Source of the DNA: CAZLKN01 sp964560135
Lineage (GTDB): Bacteria > Actinomycetota > JAICYB01
Length of the DNA stretch: 18,944 nucleotides
Reading direction: 5' to 3'
Assembly: GCA_964560135.1 (NCBI GenBank)
Contig: CAZLKN010000057.1
Location: forward strand, 1-18,944
Position numbers and translations under genes: made by a program. Numbering within the stretch: position 1 is the first letter of the stretch; every line of letters begins with the position of its first letter. The notes beneath the pieces are model-generated. The model worked only from the letters and a program-made list of their open reading frames with translations, had not been told where the DNA came from and ran no database searches. This document shows positions 13,777 through 18,944 of the stretch, in pieces.

Positions 13777-14658
13777 TTATCCTTCGTTGCTCTCGGCCCC
13801 CTCGGTGCCGTACGCGCGGCTGAGGGCGTGCTGGACGATGGCCGGGTAGGCGCGGGCGGCGATGTCGGCGAGCTCCTCGCCGCGGACGCTGATGCCCGGG
13901 GACCGGAGCTCGAGCAGGAGCGCGTCGGGTGGGTCCGCGGCCTCAAGGCCCACCGGCACATCCTCGAGGCCGTCGCCGGCGTCCCAGAACCCCCGGGGGT
14001 CCACCGGAAGGGCCACCGTCGACGTGGGCATCTCCGGGGCGACGGCAGGATCGGTGGCCTTGGTTGCTCCGCGTAGCTCCCGCAGCCGCTCGAGGAGGGT
14101 GTCACGGTCTCGTCCCCGCCATCGGAGGATGAGGAAGGGGTCGTCATCGAAAGCCTCGGCAAGCAGGTAGTACACAGCGGCCACGTGCTTGCACGGGTTC
14201 GCCCAATCGGGGCACGTGCAGTCGGCGGCGAGGTCCTTGGCGGATGCGGGAAAGAGCGAGAGATGGCAGTCCGCGAACGCCTCCTCGATGTCGTGCGGCA
14301 TCTCCCCGGCGAGGAGCCGGGCGCTGAACGCCGCCTTGGCCGCCATCGCCGTCTCGGCCCGGGCCCAGTCCTTCTCTGCGAGAGCGAGCATCCGGATCTT
14401 CACCCGGTACGGCTCGGCCCGGGATCCCTGCACTGCCGCGGCGACCTCGCCGGGGGAGACGTCCAGCGCGAGCACCTGGCCGGCGCGCGCGTAGCGGCGT
14501 CCCCGCTGAAGCCGTGCCCCCCACCCCAGGGACTCGAGGACCTCCACGAAGCGACGGGACCACCACGTCTCGCCGATGGCGCCGCGGCGGCTGCGGGCCT
14601 TGATGCCGTCGGCCGGACGGGGACGGGACGGCGGCGGGTACCAGTCGCGCCGGGGCAT
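13777..14658 (-). CDS. SWIM zinc-finger protein, SNF2 partner (YwqB type)
   Basis: The 293-residue protein has a SWIM finger, CxCx6CxH, at C147, C149, C156 and H158 (CTCPDWANPCKH), followed by VAAVYYLLAEAFDDDPF, which is typical of bacterial SNF2-partner SWIM proteins. The N-terminal part starts basic (SRPRPADGIKARSRRGAIGETWW) and the C-terminal 90 residues are less conserved. SWIM fingers bind DNA or proteins; here the role is probably to assist the SNF2 motor. ATG 14658 lies 1 nt after the SNF2 stop codon (TAG-G-ATG), so translation is coupled and this start is well supported, although the frame is open upstream. Confidence 0.88.
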   Translation of the reverse strand: MPRRDWYPPPSRPRPADGIKARSRRGAIGETWWSRRFVEVLESLGWGARLQRGRRYARAGQVLALDVSPGEVAAAVQGSRAEPYRVKIRMLALAEKDWARAETAMAAKAAFSARLLAGEMPHDIEEAFADCHLSLFPASAKDLAADCTCPDWANPCKHVAAVYYLLAEAFDDDPFLILRWRGRDRDTLLERLRELRGATKATDPAVAPEMPTSTVALPVDPRGFWDAGDGLEDVPVGLEAADPPDALLLELRSPGISVRGEELADIAARAYPAIVQHALSRAYGTEGAESNEG

Positions 14659-14659
14659 C

Positions 14660-17600
14660 CTATCCCTCCACCACCGCGTCCGCGCCGAGCGCGACGAGCT
14701 CTCGGAGCTGTGCAGTGTCGAGCTCGGTGAGCCAGGCCTCGCCGGAACCGACGATCCGTTCGGCGAGGTCGCGCTTCTGCTCGATGAGGGCATCGATGCG
14801 CTCTTCGAGCGTCCCGACGCACACGAGCTTGCGGACCTGCACCCGGCGGCGCTGGCCGATCCGGAAGGCCCGGTCGGTGGCCTGGTCCTCGACGGCGGGG
14901 TTCCACCACCGGTCGAAGTGGACGACATGGGTGGCGGCCGTCAGGTTGAGGCCGACCCCTCCCGCCTTGAGCGACACGAGCAGGACGGGTGGTCCGTCGG
15001 GGGACTGGAAGCGGGCCACCATCTCGTCGCGGGCCTGTTTGCGGACGCCGCCGTAGAGGAAGGGGATGTCGGTCCCGAAGCGGCGGCCGAGGTGGACCCG
15101 CAGCAGGTGTCCCATCTCCACGTACTGGGTGAAGATCAGGGCCCGGTCCCCTTCGGCAACGGCCTCGTCGAGGGTCTCCTCGAGACGCTGGAGCTTCCCC
15201 GATCGCCCGTGCAGGGGCGTCCCGTCCCCCAGGAGTTGGGCAGGATGGTTGCAGACCTGTTTCAGCTTCGTGAGTGTGGCGAGGACGAGCCCCTTGCGCT
15301 TCACGCCCTCCGCGGCCGCGACGCGTTTCAGCATGTCGTCCACCACCGCCTGGTAGAGGGTGGCCTGCTCTCTCGTGAGGTTGCAGTAGACCTTCATCTC
15401 AACCTTCTCCGGGAGGTCGCGGATGATCGACCGGTCGGTCTTCAGCCGCCGCAGGATGAAGGGCTGGGTGATCCGGCGCAGACGCGCCGCCGCCTCGTCG
15501 TTGCCGTAGCGCTCGATGGGGACGGCGAAGGCCTCCCGGAAGGCCCGCTGGGGGCCGAGGAGGCCGGGGTTGCAGAACTCCATGATCGACCACAGCTCCG
15601 AGAGCCGGTTCTCCACCGGCGTGCCGGTGAGGGCCAGGCGCCGGGCGGCGGGCAGGCGCCGCACCGCCTGCGCTTGCTTCGAAGACGGGTTCTTGACGTT
15701 CTGCGCCTCGTCGAGGACGACCCGGCCCCAGCGCACCGCGGCGAGCAGCTCATGGTCGCGGTGCGCGAGGGCGTAGGTGGTGATGACGAGGTCGCTTTGG
15801 CGGACTGCCTTCCGGAAGCCACCCGCCCGGTCGGCTCCGTGGTGGACGTGGACCCGCAGGCTGGGCGCGAACCGCTCCGCTTCCCGCTGCCAGTTGCCGA
15901 CCACCGACATCGGGCAGACCACGAGCGTGGGGCCCGGCGGCCAGCCGTTGCTGCGCTCGTGGACGAGGAGCGACAGGAGCTCGATCGTCTTCCCGAGGCC
16001 CATGTCGTCGGCGAGGATGCCTCCGAGGCCGGCGGCGTCGAGGAAGGCGAGCCAGCCGAGGCCCCGCTCCTGGTACGGGCGGAGGGTACCCGCGAAGCCG
16101 GGCGGGGCTCCGAGCGGCTCCATGCGACGCTCGCCGTCGCCGGCGAGGAGCTCGCCGAGCCACCCGTCCGCCTCGACCTCCACGACGGGGAGGCCCTCCG
16201 GCCCGGGGGAGGCGCCCAAGGCGACGCGGAGCGCCTCAGCTCCGGTCATCTGCCCTTCGCGTTCGGCCGGGTGCTCGAGGAGCGCGAGAGCGGCGTCGAC
16301 GTCCTCGCGTCGGAGCACGACCCACTCGCCGCGCACCTGCACGAGTGGCGCCTTGAGCCGGGCGAGCTCCCGGAGCTCGTCGGCCTCGAGGCGCTCGTCA
16401 CCGAGGGCGACCTCGTAGCGGTAGTCGAGGAGCCCGTCCACACCCAGGAGCCCCGAGCTCTCCGCCCGTTCCTGCGGTGTGGCGGTGCGGACGACGACGC
16501 CGAGGCGGCGTCCCCGCCAAGCGGGGACGATGACGCCGAAGCCGGCCTGCTCGAGCAGGGGCGCGGCCTCGGCGAGGAAGACGTAGGCGCCGTCTCGGTC
16601 GAGGAGGAGCCGCTCCGGACGGGCGTCGGCGAGCACGCCCTCGAGGGCGGGATAGAGGCGGACGGCCCCTCCGAGGTCGGCGAGGAGCTGCTCCTGGGGA
16701 TGCTCGAGCCTGTGGTCGAGATAGGCCAGGGCGTCGCCGGACCGCCAGACCTCGGCGGCGGGGACGAGCAGGCTCGGGTCGGCGGTGGACTGGAGGAGGA
16801 GCTCGAGCTCCCATCCTGCGCGGTCGGACCCCGGTGGCGAGAGGCGGAAGCAGGTCCGGACGGCTCCGGCCGGACGGAGGCCCGAGCCGTGCCACTCCGC
16901 AAGGGCTTGGGTGAGCTTCGCGAGCTCCTCTGGATCGTCGTCGAGGCGGGGGTCGCCCCGGAGGGCCGCGACGAAGGACTCCGCTGCCGGGACGGTGCGC
17001 GGGGGGCGGCCGCGGCGGGCGGGCAGGAGCGCCCGGTCGGCGAGGGCGGCGCGGGCGACGGCGTCGACCACGTCCTCGACGAGCGTTCGGGTGAGGGCTT
17101 CGGGGTCGGGGGGTGAGGGCGCCCGCTCGGCCCGCAGCGCAGGCGGCATGGCTGCGGCGAGGGCCCGGAGGCGCCCCTCGTCGGCGGCTCGCAGGACGGG
17201 GACCCACGAGGCCTTGTGGGCATCACCACGTCGCCGGACGGCCGGAAGCACGCGACCCGCCGCCGCGAGCTCGAGCCCGAGGCGGACCGGGCGGGCGAGG
17301 AAGCGCACCGAGTCACCTGCCGGGAGCTCAGACTCCTCGAGGGCGAGCACGACGTCGACGGCTGTGGCGGGCGCGAAGGTGAGGGCCTCGAGGCGCCACG
17401 GACGAAGGCCCGTCCGGCCCCCGGGGGCCGGGGCGCCCCGGCGACGGAGCTCGGTGGAGGGGTGGGGGCGGCCCGAGGTGGGGAGCAGGACGTCGACCGT
17501 GACGGGGTCGGTGTCGGGGGGCTGGAGGCCGAGGACCTCGGCGAGCGCGCCCGCGGACGCGGCGAACGGGTGCCGGGGGCTGCGGGGCCTCCGGCCCTTC

Positions 17601-17707
17601 TTGGGGGCCGGAGCCTTCCGTGCGCGCCGAGCCGTCGCGCGCTCAAGGTCCTCGCCCCAGAGGCGAAGTCCGCACCCCGACGACCAGAGCCCGTGCAGGA
17701 CGATCAC
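14660..17707 (-). CDS. SNF2/Swi2-family ATP-dependent DNA translocase (YwqA type)
   Basis: The 1015-residue protein has a long N-terminal region (about 1-540, probably including the SNF2-associated domain in its last 100 residues) and a two-lobed SNF2 ATPase. Lobe 1 has Walker A DDMGLGKT (567-574), the DEAQ box (666-669) and TGTPVENRLSELWS. Lobe 2 has ALIFTQYVEM, LLVSLKAGGVGLNLTAA and DRWWNPAVEDQATDRAFRIGQ (around 928-948). All motifs look intact. Such proteins translocate on double-stranded DNA and remodel bound protein; the bacterial SNF2-SWIM pair is linked to DNA repair or maintenance, and some relatives act in phage defence. The start is GTG 17707, directly after a TAGGAT box. Confidence 0.93.
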   Translation of the reverse strand: MIVLHGLWSSGCGLRLWGEDLERATARRARKAPAPKKGRRPRSPRHPFAASAGALAEVLGLQPPDTDPVTVDVLLPTSGRPHPSTELRRRGAPAPGGRTGLRPWRLEALTFAPATAVDVVLALEESELPAGDSVRFLARPVRLGLELAAAGRVLPAVRRRGDAHKASWVPVLRAADEGRLRALAAAMPPALRAERAPSPPDPEALTRTLVEDVVDAVARAALADRALLPARRGRPPRTVPAAESFVAALRGDPRLDDDPEELAKLTQALAEWHGSGLRPAGAVRTCFRLSPPGSDRAGWELELLLQSTADPSLLVPAAEVWRSGDALAYLDHRLEHPQEQLLADLGGAVRLYPALEGVLADARPERLLLDRDGAYVFLAEAAPLLEQAGFGVIVPAWRGRRLGVVVRTATPQERAESSGLLGVDGLLDYRYEVALGDERLEADELRELARLKAPLVQVRGEWVVLRREDVDAALALLEHPAEREGQMTGAEALRVALGASPGPEGLPVVEVEADGWLGELLAGDGERRMEPLGAPPGFAGTLRPYQERGLGWLAFLDAAGLGGILADDMGLGKTIELLSLLVHERSNGWPPGPTLVVCPMSVVGNWQREAERFAPSLRVHVHHGADRAGGFRKAVRQSDLVITTYALAHRDHELLAAVRWGRVVLDEAQNVKNPSSKQAQAVRRLPAARRLALTGTPVENRLSELWSIMEFCNPGLLGPQRAFREAFAVPIERYGNDEAAARLRRITQPFILRRLKTDRSIIRDLPEKVEMKVYCNLTREQATLYQAVVDDMLKRVAAAEGVKRKGLVLATLTKLKQVCNHPAQLLGDGTPLHGRSGKLQRLEETLDEAVAEGDRALIFTQYVEMGHLLRVHLGRRFGTDIPFLYGGVRKQARDEMVARFQSPDGPPVLLVSLKAGGVGLNLTAATHVVHFDRWWNPAVEDQATDRAFRIGQRRRVQVRKLVCVGTLEERIDALIEQKRDLAERIVGSGEAWLTELDTAQLRELVALGADAVVEG

Positions 17708-17719
17708 CGCCGCATCCTA
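17708..17719 (-). promoter_or_regulatory. Candidate leaderless promoter of the SNF2 gene (-10 TAGGAT)
   Basis: On the minus strand TAGGAT (17719-17714) is followed by 6 nt and GTG 17707. No ribosome site is evident. It would start the SNF2-SWIM transcript at the initiation codon. Confidence 0.4.
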
Positions 17720-17742
17720 CCGGCAGGCAACCACAGAACGAC

Positions 17743-17771
17743 TCGACGAGCGTCGACCCGGGAATCCCGGG
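17743..17771 (-). terminator. Twin inverted repeats after the toxin-antitoxin operon
   Basis: In the minus-strand reading direction CCCGGG-ATT-CCCGGG (17771-17757) is followed at once by TCGAC-GCTC-GTCGA (17756-17743). They lie 16 nt past the stop of the broken coiled-coil gene and upstream of the SNF2 promoter, so they could end the upstream transcript. There is only a weak T-rich tail. Confidence 0.45.
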
Positions 17772-17787
17772 ATGCCCGGTACCGCAG

Positions 17788-18029
17788 TCAGCCGCGGACG
17801 AGGACGACGACGGCGGCGGCGAGGGTGCCGTAGACGCCGATCCACAGGAGACGAAGAAGGAGAGCATCCAGCCCCTGATATCCGCCTTCAGCTCGGCGAA
17901 ATCGAGGCGAAGCTCCTGGATATCCTGCTTTGTTGCGAAGTCTCGTGCATCGGGAAGCTCGTCTGGGATCAACCTCGCCATCTCATCTGGCGGATCCGCC
18001 CGCAGTGCTCTGTGACCCTCGGTCTGCAT
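17788..18029 (-). pseudogene. Small coiled-coil/membrane protein, frameshifted copy
   Basis: From ATG 18029 the frame reads MQTEGHRALRADPPDEMARL, then DFATKQDIQELRLDFAELKADIRGWMLSFF, after which it turns into Ser/Pro-rich nonsense running into the SNF2 gene. Shifting one base restores LWIGVYGTLAAAVVVLVRG and a stop at 17790-17788, matching the intact copy at the window end. Comparison of the copies places a 1-nt deletion near 17849-17852 (a short C run on the coding strand). The result loses its C-terminal membrane helix. It starts 10 nt after the HepT stop, so it is the third gene of that operon. A sequencing or assembly error is possible. Confidence 0.7.
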
Positions 18030-18039
18030 CTCAATGGGC

Positions 18040-18399
18040 TCACACCGGGTCACTCTGGTCAAGCTCCTCCAGCAACGCTCGTATCTCGCGTTCGAGCGTC
18101 CGCAGGTTGGACTCCAACACTCCCCAAACCACCTCGTCATCGACGGTCGCGTAGCCATGGATGAGCCGATTACGAAAGGCCACGATCCGCGCATGATCGG
18201 TGATCCGGTGTGCGAGTGACGGCTCAATCTCGAGCAAGCGTCGTAGGGCTTCGCCGAGGATCTCGAATTGGCGCTCGACCGCGGACCGCAGCATCGCGTC
18301 CTGCAGATAGGATTCGAGCGTCTGGCCGCTAGTGAACTGCTCGAGCTTCCCGCAGGCCTGCAAGATGTCATGCAGATACGCGCGTGGATCACGCTGCAT
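18040..18399 (-). CDS. hepT: HepT-like HEPN domain toxin
   Basis: The 119-residue protein matches the HepT (DUF86) family: an all-helical HEPN RNase with the RX4HXY active site visible as RNRLIHGY, preceded by LRSAVERQFEILGEALRRLL and HARIVAFRN. HEPN toxins cleave tRNA or mRNA. In the studied HepT-MntA pairs the Tyr of the HXY motif is AMPylated by MntA and the toxin is silenced; that Tyr is present here. ATG 18399 lies 9 nt inside the end of the MntA frame (11-nt overlap), giving tight coupling with antitoxin translated first. All active-site residues are intact, so the toxin is predicted functional. Confidence 0.88.
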   Translation of the reverse strand: MQRDPRAYLHDILQACGKLEQFTSGQTLESYLQDAMLRSAVERQFEILGEALRRLLEIEPSLAHRITDHARIVAFRNRLIHGYATVDDEVVWGVLESNLRTLEREIRALLEELDQSDPV

Positions 18400-18700
18400 A
18401 GATGAGCGTCCGAGACTCCTCGACCGTGCTGCGGAGGTATGGGTTGCGGATCGCCCGGTACTCGACGACATCGACCTCTCTTTGGAAGAGGTTCTCGAGA
18501 TCCTCGATCAACCCGAAGTAGCTTTGTGCGCGCTCTATCGGTTCGAGGTCCTCGAACTCGACGACGAAGTCGAGATCGCTTCGCTGAGGATCGAATGTCT
18601 CGCGTGAGGCTGAGCCGAACAGATCCAGCCGGCGAACCCGATGGCGTCGGCAGATGCGAGCCAGCTGTTCAGTCTTCGACTGGATGTATGAGGGGATCAT
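18389..18700 (-). CDS. mntA: MntA-like minimal nucleotidyltransferase antitoxin
   Basis: The 103-residue protein has the minimal nucleotidyltransferase core: LARICRRHRVRRLDLFGSA, then SDLDFVVEF with the two metal aspartates, and VDVVEY with the third acidic site. The GS-to-DxD spacing is 11 residues, one longer than the usual 10, a variant that goes with the FDPxxSDLDF subfamily. It should AMPylate and neutralise the HEPN partner. ATG 18700 is preferred because homologous proteins begin about here and a GACAAT box ends 6 nt upstream; ATG 18718 would add six residues. It overlaps hepT by 11 nt. Confidence 0.88.
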   Translation of the reverse strand: MIPSYIQSKTEQLARICRRHRVRRLDLFGSASRETFDPQRSDLDFVVEFEDLEPIERAQSYFGLIEDLENLFQREVDVVEYRAIRNPYLRSTVEESRTLIYAA

Positions 18701-18706
18701 GCTCTG

Positions 18707-18712
18707 ATTGTC
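18707..18712 (-). promoter_or_regulatory. Weak -10-like box before mntA (GACAAT)
   Basis: GACAAT on the minus strand lies 6 nt before ATG 18700, the same spacing as the other leaderless candidates here, but its first base is off the TANNNT pattern. The upstream coiled-coil gene ends only 54 nt away, so mntA may also be read from that gene's transcript. Confidence 0.25.
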
Positions 18713-18754
18713 CCCCATGTGAAGAGGTTCCTGCGCGGTCGCCGGTCTCGGGCG

Positions 18755-18944
18755 TCAGCCTCGGAGGATGATCGAGATCACGACGGCGGCGAGGGTGCCG
18801 TAGACGCCGATCCACAGGGGGACGGAGAAGGCAAGCATCCAGCCCCGCATGTCCGCTTTCAGCTCGGCCATTTCCAGCTTGAACTCGTTGCGGAGCTCCT
18901 GGATGTCGCTCTTCGTCGCCAACTCCTGCGACGGGAGCCGGTCT
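18755..18944 (-). CDS. Small coiled-coil/membrane protein, C-terminal 63 residues (5' end outside window)
   Basis: The minus-strand frame enters from the right edge as DRLPSQELATKSDIQELRNE, continues FKLEMAELKADMRGWMLAF, and ends in a hydrophobic helix (SVPLWIGVYGTLAAVVISII) plus LRG and TGA at 18757-18755. The pattern is a charged coiled coil with a C-terminal membrane anchor, resembling DUF1640/CCDC90-like small proteins in shape only; no function can be given. It is an intact paralogue of the frameshifted gene at 17788-18029. The two share 35 identical bases (18784-18818 and 17814-17848). The start is not in view. Confidence 0.7.
   Translation of the reverse strand, partial: DRLPSQELATKSDIQELRNEFKLEMAELKADMRGWMLAFSVPLWIGVYGTLAAVVISIILRG

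Noticed and set aside
14576..17116. A long open frame on the + strand opposite the SNF2 gene (846 codons).
   Set aside because: It is a shadow of high GC content and codon bias; it has low-complexity acidic sequence and no domain, while the minus strand carries full SNF2 motifs.

Overview
The window is very GC-rich and reads as the chromosome of a deep-branching actinobacterium (Acidimicrobiia, Nitriliruptoria or a related lineage; this is inference from gene content, not a placement). The clues are the actinobacterial carD end, the order PIN/TRAM-ispD-ispF-cysS-rlmB-sigH (close to the Bacillus yacL...sigH order), several start codons lying 6-7 nt after a TANNNT box (the layout of leaderless actinobacterial mRNAs), and frequent GTG starts.

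Region 1 (1-5844, + strand) is a conserved housekeeping block. It holds the end of the RNA polymerase-binding regulator CarD, a membrane-anchored PIN/TRAM protein, two enzymes of the MEP isoprenoid pathway (IspD, IspF), cysteinyl-tRNA synthetase, a SpoU-type rRNA ribose methyltransferase, and a SigH-like sigma factor with an unusual Asn/Gly/His repeat and a basic tail. Most junctions are 4-nt GTGA overlaps, so translation is probably coupled.

Region 2 (5845-9303) holds a DUF971 protein, a tiny zinc-ribbon protein on the opposite strand, an SDR of the peroxisomal multifunctional enzyme type, and an exported ceramidase-like hydrolase. It ends in a tandem pair of hairpin repeats (period 72 bp) between convergent genes.

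Region 3 (9304-13776) is accessory. An HNH nuclease is divergent from a DUF4242-adenylate cyclase fusion. A small catabolic-looking operon (VOC protein, then a flavin-dependent acyl-CoA dehydrogenase/hydroxylase-family protein) is divergent from a TetR regulator, with two palindromic operators exactly 20 bp apart between them.

Region 4 (13777-18944, all on the - strand) holds a SWIM zinc-finger protein coupled to a SNF2 helicase, the pairing known from Bacillus ywqB/ywqA. Upstream of these is a MntA/HepT (MNT-HEPN) toxin-antitoxin pair flanked on both sides by copies of a small coiled-coil/membrane gene. One copy is broken by a 1-nt deletion and the other runs off the window end. With the HNH nuclease, this half has the flavour of a defence or genome-maintenance neighbourhood. 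No tRNA, rRNA, CRISPR array, transposase or integrase was seen, and no stretch over 300 bases lacks a gene.
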